Positions 34,083 through 42,812 of a DNA stretch of 64,000 nucleotides are shown one piece after another. Origin of the DNA: Actinomadura opuntiae (GTDB taxonomy: Bacteria; Actinomycetota; Actinomycetes; Streptosporangiales; Streptosporangiaceae); assembly GCF_030283205.1 (NCBI RefSeq), contig NZ_JASNWF010000002.1, positions 496,001-560,000 on the forward strand. Direction: 5' to 3'. The number at the start of each line of letters is the position of its first letter. Position 1 is the first letter of the stretch. The notes beneath the pieces are model-generated. The model saw only the letters and a list, made by a program, of their open reading frames with translations. It made no database searches and was not told the origin of the DNA. The position numbers were made by a program, and so were the translations under genes.

Positions 34083-35032
34083 GCGACCGGCCCCTTCCCG
34101 AGCTGGACGGCGTCGAGCACCAGTTCATCGACGTGGACGGCCTGCGCATGCACGTCGCCCTGGCCGGACGGGGCGAACCGCTGGTCCTGCTGCACGGCTG
34201 GCCCCAGCACTGGTGGCAGTGGCGGCACCTCATCGGACTGCTCGCCGAGCACCACCGGGTCATCTGCCCGGACCTGCGCGGCCTCGGCTGGACCGCCGCG
34301 CCGCCGGACGGCTACGGCCCCGCCGCCATGGCCGACGACGTGATCGGGCTGCTCGACCGGCTCGGCGTGCGGGCCTTCGACCTGATCGGGCATGACTGGG
34401 GCGGAGCCGCCGGATACGTCCTCGCGCTCCGGTTTCCCGACCGTGTCAGGCACTTCATCGCGATCAACACCGCGAGCCCCTTCCTGCGGCCGACGCCGCG
34501 AGTCCTGCTGAACGGGCGCCGGTTGTGGCACATCGTCGCCAACGCCGCGAGCCCCCGCCTGGCGGGCTCGGTGATACCGCGCTGGGCGCTGCGCCACTGG
34601 CCACACCACCCCGCCGCGCTGACGCCCGACGACCGGAAGATCTTCCTGGCCCAATTCCGGGAGCCTGCACGGGTGCGTGCCACCGTCCGCTACTACCGGA
34701 ACCTGCTGCTGCGGGAGATCCCGCTGCTGCTGGCGGGCCGATACCGCTGGGCACGGCTGACCGTCCCCACCCTCGTGCTCTCGGGCGACCGGGACCCACT
34801 CCTACCCGCCGGCCAGATGTCCGGCTTCGGCCGTCACGCCACCGACCTGCGCGTCGAACTCCTCGAAGACGTCGGGCACTTCCCAGCCGCCGAGAGCCCC
34901 ACCGAGCTCGCACAACGAGCCCTGAAATTCCTAGCAGTCAACCCCTCACACACCCACCCCCCTCCAACAACCGACGCTGCCCCACCAATAACAAATCCGT
35001 CCTACAACCGTTGGACGCAGCCCACCGGATAA
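34079..35032 (+). CDS. Alpha/beta hydrolase, epoxide-hydrolase-like
   Basis: 317 aa from ATG 34079. Features: LVLLHGWPQHWWQWRHL (oxyanion HGWP), CPDLRGLGWTAAP, the nucleophile elbow LIGHDWGGAAGY (Asp), cap region with WALRHWPHH and YYRNLLLREI, acid in LVLSGDRDPLL and the catalytic His in LEDVGHFPAAESP, so all residues of an active epoxide hydrolase/dehalogenase-type enzyme are present. It hydrolyses epoxides or haloalkanes through an ester intermediate; the substrate is not known. The last ~30 residues are a low-complexity Thr/Pro tail beyond the fold. It is coupled to the preceding hydrolase, which lacks the His, so the two may work as a pair. Confidence 0.88.
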   Translation: MSDRPLPELDGVEHQFIDVDGLRMHVALAGRGEPLVLLHGWPQHWWQWRHLIGLLAEHHRVICPDLRGLGWTAAPPDGYGPAAMADDVIGLLDRLGVRAFDLIGHDWGGAAGYVLALRFPDRVRHFIAINTASPFLRPTPRVLLNGRRLWHIVANAASPRLAGSVIPRWALRHWPHHPAALTPDDRKIFLAQFREPARVRATVRYYRNLLLREIPLLLAGRYRWARLTVPTLVLSGDRDPLLPAGQMSGFGRHATDLRVELLEDVGHFPAAESPTELAQRALKFLAVNPSHTHPPPTTDAAPPITNPSYNRWTQPTG

Positions 35033-35778
35033 AAGCGCCCCCCGCGGCCCGAACAGACAGCGACGCCCAAGGCCACTCCGCCCCGCGCCCGCCCATTGAC
35101 TGCGACCGACCAGACCCCAGCAAAGGCCACTCCTGCCCGCGCTTTCGCCGATGGGCAAGCCACGCGAGCATCTAAGGACGACGCCGATGCCGCCCGCAGA
35201 CTGCGGCCTGTCCGAGCATTGAAGGAGGGCGCGGCCTGTGTCCTCGGCGGCCGGGCGGGTGCCAGGAACGCTGAGACCGGCGTATTCGCCGTCCGCCTGA
35301 AGCTTTCGGACGAGGCATGCGAAGACGCTGAGGTCCATGTCCACGGCGACCTGGAAAATTGACGGGCGCCTGAGGACTGGCCGGGCAGCGTCGGTTCTCG
35401 GACAGCGCTATTCCGGCGTTTGCCAGAGTTCGTTCCAACACACACGACCATGCCCAGCGGCCCCCGGCCCCTGACCAACACCGCGGGTGGCTTGTGCCTT
35501 CGCCGACCAGGCGGCTACGCGCGCGTCCAGGGGCGCTGTGACCTGTGCTTGGGCCTGCGCGAAGGCTTAGGCCTGGGCGCGTGCGTGGGGCTGGGCCTGT
35601 GCCAACCGCTGGATGCGGTCGGCTGGAGTACGGACGTTGCGGCCTGTGTTCTCGCTGGGCGGGTGGACGAGTGATCGGGTGGGCGTTTGGTGTACGGGCT
35701 GCAGGACTCAGGGTCGGCGTCCAGGTCGGGTGGGTGGGAGGTGGGGTGGGGGCAGGCCTGTGGTCTGCCCCCACCGGG
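35033..35778. other. 746-bp region without a recognised gene
   Basis: Neither strand has an open frame with a good start and familiar sequence. The minus strand holds long Pro/Arg-rich frames, typical accidental frames in high-GC DNA, and the plus strand 35096-35362 has an 88-codon frame with no ribosome site. The stretch 35545-35605 repeats GGGCCTG-like words. Decayed coding DNA is possible but not shown. Confidence 0.5.
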
Positions 35779-38310
35779 TCAGGGGTTGCGTTTCCAGAAG
35801 GGGCGGCGGGTCGGGGGGTTGGCGGGCTTGCCGACGAGCTCGCCGAGGGTTTGCAGTGTGCGGGTCCAGATGTCGTCGACCTCGTGCTTCGGGCTCTGGG
35901 GGGTGACGCGGAGCAGGGCGCGGCGGAGCGACTCCAGCGTGCGAAGGTGCTCGGTGCCGGGGGCGAAGTGGGCTTGCATGCGTTCGACGATGGACGTCAG
36001 CGCCGGGAGCACCTCCTGCCGTAGCCGGTCGATGCGGTGACCGGTGTCGTCCGGCACTCCGCGCAGCGACTCGAGCAGGCGTGCCAGTTCCTCCTTGTAG
36101 GGGTCGAGGTCTGGCGTCGGGGGCTGTCCTGGCGAGCCGTGGCCCGTGGGGGCGCCGTACTCGGGAGGGGCGGCCCTGTCTGCGGGAGGCGAGGAGTCGC
36201 GGAGGAAGTCGGGTACGTCGCAGTCGTCGTGATCGTCGAAGACGGCCGGGCGCTGGCGGCTTGCCTGGGGGGAGACACGCGGGGCGGGCGGGCTGCCGGC
36301 GGCGGGGAGCCTGCTCCGAGGAGCGCTGCCAGGGGCGGCCGGCATGGCCGGAGCCGGCGGCGCGAAGGTGGGCGGGGGAGGGCCGCCCGCAGGTGGGAGG
36401 GGCGGCGGGGCCATGAGTGGGCTCGCGGCCCCGTACGCCACCGCGGGCGCCGCCCAGCCGTCCGGTGTCTCCACGGGCTGGACGACCTGGTGCGGTGTGC
36501 CGGACTCGGAGACGACCCGGCTGTCCACGGCGACGAAGGCGGTGAAGCGGCACAGGACGCCGAACCGCAGCGATGTGCTGACGATGCGGTGTTCGAGGTC
36601 CGGAGGGCCGCCGATGGTGTAGCGGTCCTCGAGGTCACGCAGGTGGGCGCGCGCCCAGATCGATGTGGCGGCCGGGTTGCGGGTGACCGTTCCGGTCGCC
36701 TGCTGCCGCCAGACCGTCCCGTCGGAGGCTGTGCCCTGGACGGTCACCGACCCCTGGGGCGCACCCCGGAAGCGGCCCGCGACCACGAGCGGTACTCCGG
36801 GAAACAGTGCGCCGATGCGGGCGGGGGCCACTGAATCGGGGACGATCTCCAGCCCGTCGGCGTGCAGGGTGAGGCCGGAGGCGACGGGCGCGCCGATGCG
36901 GTGGTGGATCTGCTCCATGGCCTCGTCGAGGCGGTCCTCGGACTCGACCAGTTCACAGCGGCCCTCGCCGATCGCGGCCAGCCGGTTGAGGAAGCCCGCG
37001 TTCACCGCGCGGTCGATGCCGACGGTGTGGACGCGCACGCCGCGCAGCCGGGGCGCCAACTGGGCGAGGATCTGGTCCTCGTTGCCGACCTGCCCATCGG
37101 TGATGAGGACGAGCACGCGATCACGGCCCGGGTCCGCGAGCAGGGTGCAGGCCTCCTGGAGCGGGGTGAGCATCTCGGTGCCGCCGCGGGCGCCCAGCGC
37201 GGCCAGGTGCTCGACCGCGCGGAACCGGTTGCGGTCCGTGCCCGGCACGAGGCCCGAGTCCAGTTCGCGGGGGCGCTCGATGACAGTGTCGAAGGACAGG
37301 ACGGCGAAGCGGTCCTCGACGCGGAGGGTGTCGACGATGCGTGCTGCGGCGCGCCGGGCGGCGACCATCTTCCAGCCGTGCATGCTGCCCGAGCGGTCGA
37401 GGACGAGCACCACGTCGCGGGGGCGCGGCCGGATGTCCCCGGAGGGAAGGACGGTCAGGCTGAAGGTCCCCTCGTCACCGGTGTCGTCCGGAACCAGCGA
37501 AAGGGCCGCGCTTTCCCGTGGGGCGAATCCCAGCCGCAGGACGAAGTCGCGGTCGAGGCGTTCGCCGGGCCGGAGCCGGATCGTGGTGCGCTCGTCCCCG
37601 CCGTCCTCCGTGACCACGTGCAGCGCCGAGCGGATCTCGGTGAGCGGTAGCCCGGACGGGTCGATGTCGACGGTGATCGCCAGCCGCACCGGGTTGGGGA
37701 ACCCCGGCAGCAGCACGGGCGGGCTGATCCGGGACGCGTCCGGGACCGCGTCGGTGTCCTCGGCGACCCCGGCGCCTGCGGCCTCCTCGCCCAGCGGGGC
37801 TCCCGGGATGTAGCGGGGCGCGACCACGAGCGGGAACCGGAACGTGGCGGTCGAGGACGATTCGTGCGGCAGCGGCTGGGTGAGCGCCAACCGGACGGTC
37901 ACGCGCTCGCCCGGCTGGATGTTGCCCACCTGCATGGTGAACACGTCCGGGCGGTCCTCTTCGGCGATGGCGGCGCGCTTGCCGGCCGCTATGGCGGTGC
38001 TGTAATCCTCGCGCGCCTGGCCGCGTTCCTTGAGCGTTCCTTCGATGACCCGGTCGTCCGCCTCCATGCGCAGCGCGGTCACCGCGGCGCGGTCGGGCAG
38101 CGGGAAGACGTAGGTCGCCTCCAGCGGCACGTCGAACGGGTTGCGGAACCCCTGGACGACCTCGACGGCGGCGGCGAGCCCGGCGATCGAGGCGTGCACA
38201 TCGACGGAGTCGAGCGGCAGGTTGCCGCGGTCGGTGGTCAGTGCGCCGAGCCCGCCGCCGGGGGCCGGGGGCGTCTCTGGCTCGGGCAGCGGCAGTATGC
38301 GGACGGTCAT
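35779..38310 (-). CDS. VIT and VWA domain protein
   Basis: 843 aa from ATG 38310. The VIT domain (~residues 28-155) has VEVVQGFRNPFDVPLEATYVFPLPDRAAVTALRMEADDRVIEGTLKERGQAREDY. The VWA domain follows, with an intact MIDAS metal site: DRSGSMHGW at Asp305, then T in GGTEML and D in ITDGQVGNE. A Pro-rich disordered region (~615-740) leads to a helical C-terminus. No signal peptide or membrane helix, so it is cytoplasmic, unlike eukaryotic inter-alpha-trypsin inhibitor chains. It probably binds a partner protein through the metal site. The start overlaps the stop of the MerR-type regulator by four bases, so the two are expressed together. Confidence 0.92.
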   Translation of the reverse strand: MTVRILPLPEPETPPAPGGGLGALTTDRGNLPLDSVDVHASIAGLAAAVEVVQGFRNPFDVPLEATYVFPLPDRAAVTALRMEADDRVIEGTLKERGQAREDYSTAIAAGKRAAIAEEDRPDVFTMQVGNIQPGERVTVRLALTQPLPHESSSTATFRFPLVVAPRYIPGAPLGEEAAGAGVAEDTDAVPDASRISPPVLLPGFPNPVRLAITVDIDPSGLPLTEIRSALHVVTEDGGDERTTIRLRPGERLDRDFVLRLGFAPRESAALSLVPDDTGDEGTFSLTVLPSGDIRPRPRDVVLVLDRSGSMHGWKMVAARRAAARIVDTLRVEDRFAVLSFDTVIERPRELDSGLVPGTDRNRFRAVEHLAALGARGGTEMLTPLQEACTLLADPGRDRVLVLITDGQVGNEDQILAQLAPRLRGVRVHTVGIDRAVNAGFLNRLAAIGEGRCELVESEDRLDEAMEQIHHRIGAPVASGLTLHADGLEIVPDSVAPARIGALFPGVPLVVAGRFRGAPQGSVTVQGTASDGTVWRQQATGTVTRNPAATSIWARAHLRDLEDRYTIGGPPDLEHRIVSTSLRFGVLCRFTAFVAVDSRVVSESGTPHQVVQPVETPDGWAAPAVAYGAASPLMAPPPLPPAGGPPPPTFAPPAPAMPAAPGSAPRSRLPAAGSPPAPRVSPQASRQRPAVFDDHDDCDVPDFLRDSSPPADRAAPPEYGAPTGHGSPGQPPTPDLDPYKEELARLLESLRGVPDDTGHRIDRLRQEVLPALTSIVERMQAHFAPGTEHLRTLESLRRALLRVTPQSPKHEVDDIWTRTLQTLGELVGKPANPPTRRPFWKRNP

Positions 38311-39164
38311 TGCGGCCTCCGGGGAGGGTCTGCGGGCGGGCGGACGGGGCCTGCGGGGGAGGCGATGAGCCCTCGTGCGGCCAGGACGTCGAGCAACGGC
38401 CGGGCGGCGGACTCGATGGCGTGGAGGTCTTCCGCGTCGAGCGCGCCGACCTCCAGCAGCAGGGTGAGGCCGGGGGCGAGGCGCACGCCCTGCACCACCG
38501 GTGGGACGGACCCGGAGTAGCCGTCGGCCACGGCGGCGCGGCCGAACGACACATCGGGACGGGCGCTCCAGAAGCGTTCCCTGGACCGCGCGTCACCGTC
38601 CGCCCGGTCCTGAGCGGCGCCGGACGATCCAGCGCGCGCGGCTTCCGCGCTTGCGCCCTTGTCGGTCGTGCTAGCGGTGTCAGGTGTACCGGCGGTGCTG
38701 GCCTTGCCGACGGTGTCGGTCGTGCTCTCGGTGTCGAAAGGACCTTGCCCGGAGGCGGGCTCCGGCGGAGGGGCGGCTGCCGCGGGAATCGAGGCCGCGG
38801 GCGGAGTCGTACCAGGCGGCGGCACGGTGGCTTCCGGGTCCGTCGCCTCGGGCGGGAGGGCGGCGATCCGTTCCAGCATGGCGTTGGTCGCGGCGGCGAG
38901 CTCGAGTTGGATCTCGGCGATCGAGCGCCCGGCCGCCTGCCGCCGTTTGATCGCGACGAGCTGGAGGAGGTGGCGCGGGCCGTACAGCGCGGTGCGGCCT
39001 CGCCTGCCGGCGGGCGGGTCGATCAGGCCGATGGTGGTGTACCAGCGGATCAGCCGCTCGTTGGGCAGGTCGCGCACCCGGCCGTTGACCTGCGCGGATT
39101 GGCCCGCGGCCAGGGCCGCGACGGCGCGTTCCGCCAGCTCGCCGATCGTCCAGGTACCGTCCAT
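38307..39164 (-). CDS. MerR-type regulator coupled to the VIT/VWA protein
   Basis: 285 aa from ATG 39164. The N-terminal winged helix is WTIGELAERA...RVRDLPNERLIRWYTTIGLIDPPAGRRGRTALYGPRHLLQLVAIKRRQAAGRSIAEIQLEL, the MerR pattern with a shortened first helix. A long Ala/Pro/Thr-rich linker (~100-215) ends in a C-terminal domain with GVRLAPGLTLLLEVGALDAEDLHAIESAARPLLDVLAARGL, probably ligand or partner binding. No MerR-type metal cysteines are present. The twin TGACACTGTCA palindromes 10 bp upstream should be its operator. It may sense the state of the co-encoded VWA protein. Confidence 0.85.
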   Translation of the reverse strand: MDGTWTIGELAERAVAALAAGQSAQVNGRVRDLPNERLIRWYTTIGLIDPPAGRRGRTALYGPRHLLQLVAIKRRQAAGRSIAEIQLELAAATNAMLERIAALPPEATDPEATVPPPGTTPPAASIPAAAAPPPEPASGQGPFDTESTTDTVGKASTAGTPDTASTTDKGASAEAARAGSSGAAQDRADGDARSRERFWSARPDVSFGRAAVADGYSGSVPPVVQGVRLAPGLTLLLEVGALDAEDLHAIESAARPLLDVLAARGLIASPAGPVRPPADPPRRPQ

Positions 39165-39173
39165 GGCTCGATG

Positions 39174-39199
39174 TTGACACTGTCACGATGACACTGTCA
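39174..39199 (-). promoter_or_regulatory. Twin palindromes in the MerR-VIT/VWA promoter
   Basis: TGACACTGTCA occurs at 39175-39185 and again at 39189-39199, 14 bp apart. In gene direction the first copy begins with TTGACA, a good -35 (39195-39200), so a bound regulator would cover the promoter. The ATG is 10 bp downstream of the array. Confidence 0.75.
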
Positions 39200-39400
39200 A
39201 ATTCGCCCGACCAACCCCGGGCTGCGACCCTCGGCCGCGTCCGGACGGGACGCCAGAAGATCGGACGAACCATCTCCAAAACCGCTAATAGCAACACTAG
39301 GGAAAAGCGTCCAAAAAAGCGGAAGAATTGAGTTCGGTCATCGGGTTCGATCTCTTGAAATTGCCAGTAAAGACCTTCGGGAGGCTTTACCTTTTCCGGT

Positions 39401-41203
39401 ATGAACGACCATCTCCTGGTCGAGGCGCTGCGCGAGCGCGTCGCCGGCGCCCCGGCCGACATGTACGCGGCCTATGCCGACCGGCTCTACGCCTACTGCT
39501 GGTTCCAGCTGCAGGACCGGGACGCCGCGCAGGTCGCGCTGAGGGACACGTTCGTCGTCGCCGAGGCGCACATCGACAAGCTGCGCGATCCCGACCGGTT
39601 CGGCCCATGGCTGTACGCCATCGCCCGGCAGGAGTGCACCCGGCGGTCGCCGGCCGGGCAACGCCCGCCCGATCTGCCGGTGGCCAGCCACGACCAGGAG
39701 GACGTCGATCAGAGGATCACGGCATGGGAGGCCGTGGCGGCGCTGTCGGCCGTCTCCAGGGAGATTCTCGAACTGCGGGTGCGCCACCAGATGTCGATCC
39801 CCGACCTGGCCGCGATCCTGGACGTCCCGGTCAAGGAGGCCGAAGCGGCCCTGGAACGCGCGCACACCGAGCTGGAGGCGGCGCTGACGGCCGACATCCT
39901 GGCCAAACAGGGGCCGTACGGCTGCGCGGAGCGTGCCCGGCTGCTGCGCCAGCGGCAAGGCGGCCTTACGGCGGACCTGAGCGAACAGCTCATGGAGCAT
40001 GCCCACGAGTGCGCCACTTGCGGCGCGTTCCGGCCGCGAAGCGTGTCGGCGGCCAAGGTGTACGGGCTTCTCCCGGACGCGGACCCGCCCGCAGAGTTGC
40101 AACTGCGGGTGATGAACTGCTTCATGGACCCCGAGCTCGTCGGCTACCGGCTGTTCGTCGCCACGCGCGTCACCGAGTTCACGCCGGCGGGCTTCCCCGT
40201 GCAGCCGGGGCAACCGGCGGGCGCCTTGCGAGCGCCCCGTCCAAGGAGGCGGCTCTCACCGCGAAGGCGGCCGCGGGGCGAACGCGGCGTGTTACCGCCG
40301 GACGGCATGACCGCGCAGGCGGCCCGCGCCTTCGCCGTGCTCGTCATCGTGGCGGTCCTTTTCGGCGGCGGGATCGCCATTGTGCGCGGGCTGTTCGGTA
40401 CGTCCGAGGGTGCGGGCTCGGCAGGCACTGTTGCGAGGCCTCATCCGAGCCTGCTCCCCGGCCTCTCGCGGAAACCGGTACCGGACGGCCATTCTGCGGG
40501 TGATGGCCGAAATGGCGTCGTGGACGTCGCACCCGTGTCCGCCACATTTCCATTGGGGGCGTTGGGTTCTTCCGCACCGCCTACGGCCCTGTATGCGTCG
40601 CCTCCAGTGCCGGTGTCCAGTGGTCCGCTTCCTACGCCGGACGATCCGTCGGCGGCTCTCGTGGTCTCCCCGCAATACCTCGACTTGGCCGGAGGTGCGG
40701 ACGGCTCCGTGGAGCTGCAGGCGGTGGGCGGCCCAGTGTCATGGAAGGCAGGAACTTGGGGCGCGCTGCGTCTGAGCCGGTCCTCCGGACGTCTCGAGGC
40801 CGGACAGAGCGTGACCATAGCCGTGCACGTCTCCCGCCGATCACGCTCGCGCGGGGAGGGCGGCATCACATTCCAGCCCGGAGGCGTCGAGGTGTGCGTC
40901 ACCTGGCGCGCCGACGCACCAGGCACGCCAGGTGGAGGCACCGATCCCACTCCGCCGCCGACAGGGCCCGGTACAGGCACACCGTCCACGCCACCGGAAA
41001 CCGGCCGACCCGGCGATCCGTCCACGTCGCCTGGCACGGGTCCGGCTTCGTCGTCAGAGCCGACGCACTCGGACCCGCCCACGACGTCCGACCCACCGCC
41101 CGCGGGCGGCGAGCCGGATCCGCCGTCGTCCTCTGCCCCGCCCGCCTCGTCCTCGGCGCCCGGCTCGCCGAGCGCCACAAGCGGGAACGCGACGCCCGCG
41201 TGA
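39401..41203 (+). CDS. ECF sigma factor fused to zinc anti-sigma-like motif, membrane helix and extracellular domain
   Basis: 600 aa from ATG 39401. Sigma region 2 spans ~residues 22-82 (YAAYADRLYAYCWFQLQDRDAAQVALRDTFVVAEAHI, then FGPWLYAIARQECTRR); region 4 spans ~108-162 (LSAVSREILELRVRHQMSIPDLAAILDVPVKEAEAALERAH). Residues 175-210 hold an anti-sigma-like zinc motif, His200-x3-Cys204-x2-Cys207 (MEHAHECATCG). One membrane helix is at ~310-330. Outside is a Ser/Pro linker, a ~90-residue beta domain (PQYLDLAGGADGSVELQAVGG.. to ..GGVEVCVTWRAD) reminiscent of a BACON domain, and a Pro/Ser/Thr-rich tail. Sigma and anti-sigma in one membrane chain implies release by proteolysis or conformational signal. 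A NlpC/P60 hydrolase gene follows 87 bp on. The start lacks a well-spaced ribosome site. Confidence 0.8.
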   Translation: MNDHLLVEALRERVAGAPADMYAAYADRLYAYCWFQLQDRDAAQVALRDTFVVAEAHIDKLRDPDRFGPWLYAIARQECTRRSPAGQRPPDLPVASHDQEDVDQRITAWEAVAALSAVSREILELRVRHQMSIPDLAAILDVPVKEAEAALERAHTELEAALTADILAKQGPYGCAERARLLRQRQGGLTADLSEQLMEHAHECATCGAFRPRSVSAAKVYGLLPDADPPAELQLRVMNCFMDPELVGYRLFVATRVTEFTPAGFPVQPGQPAGALRAPRPRRRLSPRRRPRGERGVLPPDGMTAQAARAFAVLVIVAVLFGGGIAIVRGLFGTSEGAGSAGTVARPHPSLLPGLSRKPVPDGHSAGDGRNGVVDVAPVSATFPLGALGSSAPPTALYASPPVPVSSGPLPTPDDPSAALVVSPQYLDLAGGADGSVELQAVGGPVSWKAGTWGALRLSRSSGRLEAGQSVTIAVHVSRRSRSRGEGGITFQPGGVEVCVTWRADAPGTPGGGTDPTPPPTGPGTGTPSTPPETGRPGDPSTSPGTGPASSSEPTHSDPPTTSDPPPAGGEPDPPSSSAPPASSSAPGSPSATSGNATPA

Positions 41204-41290
41204 GGCACGTTCCGATTGTTGCCCGTCTCAACTACTCTTCGTAGGTGATCGTTTGCGCTAAGTAAAACACGCCGGGGGGAGGACGTGTTC

Positions 41291-42607
41291 ATGGGACCGA
41301 GCGCCACAGAACCGCGCCGTCGCGGAACCACTTCCTCCGCCAAGAACGCGACCCTCCGGCTGATGACGTTCTCCGCCGGAGTGGCGGTCGCCGTCAACTG
41401 GCTGGTACCGCCGGCGTACGCCCGTCCCGTGCAGCGCGCAACGGGCAAGCCGATCCCGAGTGCGCACGACGTCGAGAAGAGCAGGCAGCTGGCGAAGGAT
41501 CGCGCAGCCGACGTCGGACGGACCAAGGCCGAACTCGCCCAGGCCGATGGAGAGCTGGACCGGCTGAACGCGGCGGCCGAGGCGGCGGTGGAACGCTACA
41601 ACGGGGAGCGGGTCAAGCTGGAACGGTCCCAGCAGGCCTACCAGGGCACCCGGCAGCGGCTGGCCGAGGCGACCCGCAAGGTCGGGGAGGCGCAGGACCA
41701 GCTGGCGGCGTTCGCCGCGCGCGTCTACCAGAACGCCACCGGCTACGACCAGGTCTCCTCCGCGATCTCCGGCCGGGGCGGGCCGCAGGGCTTCATGGAC
41801 CGGGCCGGCATGGTCGAGGTGCTGGCCGGTCAGCGGACCGCGATGGTGCGCCGCGTCGAGGCGTCCAAGACCGTCGCGGACGTCTTCCGGCGGCAGGCCC
41901 AGACCTCGCTCCAGGAGCAGGCGGCGGCGACCAGGGACGCAGACCAGTCCAAGCGGCTCGCTCAGACGGCGGTCGCCGAGCAGCAGGCGTCCATCCAGCG
42001 CATCACCGACCGCAAGCGTGCGCTGGAAAAGAGGCTAGGCGACGCTCGTGCGCGCGCGGCCCGGCTCGCGCGTGCGCGTGAACGCGCCCTCGAGGCACGG
42101 GCGGCCAGCAAGGCGAGGGCAGCCGGCAAGGAAAGGGCGGCCGGCGAGGCGCGTACGGTCGGCAAGGTACGCGCGGGCCTCGAAACGGCGAACGTCGTCA
42201 GACGCGGCGCGATGGTCGCCGAAGCGGCGCTCGAATGGCTCGGCACCCCGTACTCCTGGGGCGGGGGCACCGCCGCGGGTCCGAGCCTGGGCGTCGACCA
42301 AGGAGCGGGCATCCTCGGCTTCGACTGCTCGGGCCTGGCCATGTACGCGTGGGGTAAGGCGGGCATACGGCTCGACCACTGGACGGGCACCCAGTGGACA
42401 TCGGGACCGCACGTTCCCATCGACAGGCTACGCCCGGGCGACCTGGTGTTCTTCGCCACCAACACCTCGGACCCGGGCACCATCCACCACGTGGGCGTCT
42501 ACATCGGCAACGGCCGGATGGTGGAGGCGCCCTACACGGGCGCGCGCGTACGCATCTCCAGCATCCACCGGAGCGACCTGATCGGGGCGACCCGCCCAGC
42601 GGGCTGA
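41291..42607 (+). CDS. Secreted NlpC/P60 cell-wall peptidase with coiled-coil N-terminal domain
   Basis: 438 aa from ATG 41291, preferred because GGAGG at 41278-41282 is eight bases upstream; GTG 41285 would be only two bases from it. The signal peptide is atypical, with a basic start and hydrophobic ATLRLMTFSAGVAVAVNW, ending near YARP. Residues ~50-270 are a long coiled coil (AELAQADGELDRLNAAAEAAVERYN..). The C-terminal NlpC/P60 domain (~300-438) has the catalytic Cys in LGFDCSGLAMYAW, His in HHVGVYIGNG, and WGGGT. It cuts D-Glu-to-diamino-acid bonds in peptidoglycan, like RipA-type enzymes, with the coiled coil holding the enzyme in check or at the divisome. It lies just behind the sigma/anti-sigma fusion gene. 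Confidence 0.92.
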   Translation: MGPSATEPRRRGTTSSAKNATLRLMTFSAGVAVAVNWLVPPAYARPVQRATGKPIPSAHDVEKSRQLAKDRAADVGRTKAELAQADGELDRLNAAAEAAVERYNGERVKLERSQQAYQGTRQRLAEATRKVGEAQDQLAAFAARVYQNATGYDQVSSAISGRGGPQGFMDRAGMVEVLAGQRTAMVRRVEASKTVADVFRRQAQTSLQEQAAATRDADQSKRLAQTAVAEQQASIQRITDRKRALEKRLGDARARAARLARARERALEARAASKARAAGKERAAGEARTVGKVRAGLETANVVRRGAMVAEAALEWLGTPYSWGGGTAAGPSLGVDQGAGILGFDCSGLAMYAWGKAGIRLDHWTGTQWTSGPHVPIDRLRPGDLVFFATNTSDPGTIHHVGVYIGNGRMVEAPYTGARVRISSIHRSDLIGATRPAG

Positions 42608-42667
42608 CCACGGCGCCGCGACGCACGCACCGGCGATCGTCCGGTCGCTTCAGCGTCTACAGCCACG

Positions 42668-42718
42668 CCGTGCGGAAGCGAGAACCCTTCCGCACGGTCT
42701 TTCGTGCGGAAGGGTTCT
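42668..42718. terminator. Large hairpin with an alternative pairing, between convergent genes
   Basis: AGAACCCTTCCGCACG (42681-42696) pairs perfectly over 16 bp with 42703-42718. CCGTGCGGAAG (42668-42678) can instead pair with CTTCCGCACGG (42687-42697), excluding the first hairpin. It lies between the NlpC/P60 stop and the pyrophosphatase stop and is probably a two-way terminator. Confidence 0.8.
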
Positions 42719-42812
42719 GCGCGCGACCTGACGCGGGTACGGCGGGGAGCGGAGCAGCGCCGTTCCGCGGCATCCGGGCCCGGCTCACCGGCCGGGGCGT
42801 ACCTGACGCGGG

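Noticed and set aside
41204..41290. c-di-AMP (ydaO) riboswitch before the NlpC/P60 gene, common in actinobacteria
   Set aside because: The gap is only 87 bp and shows no such fold.
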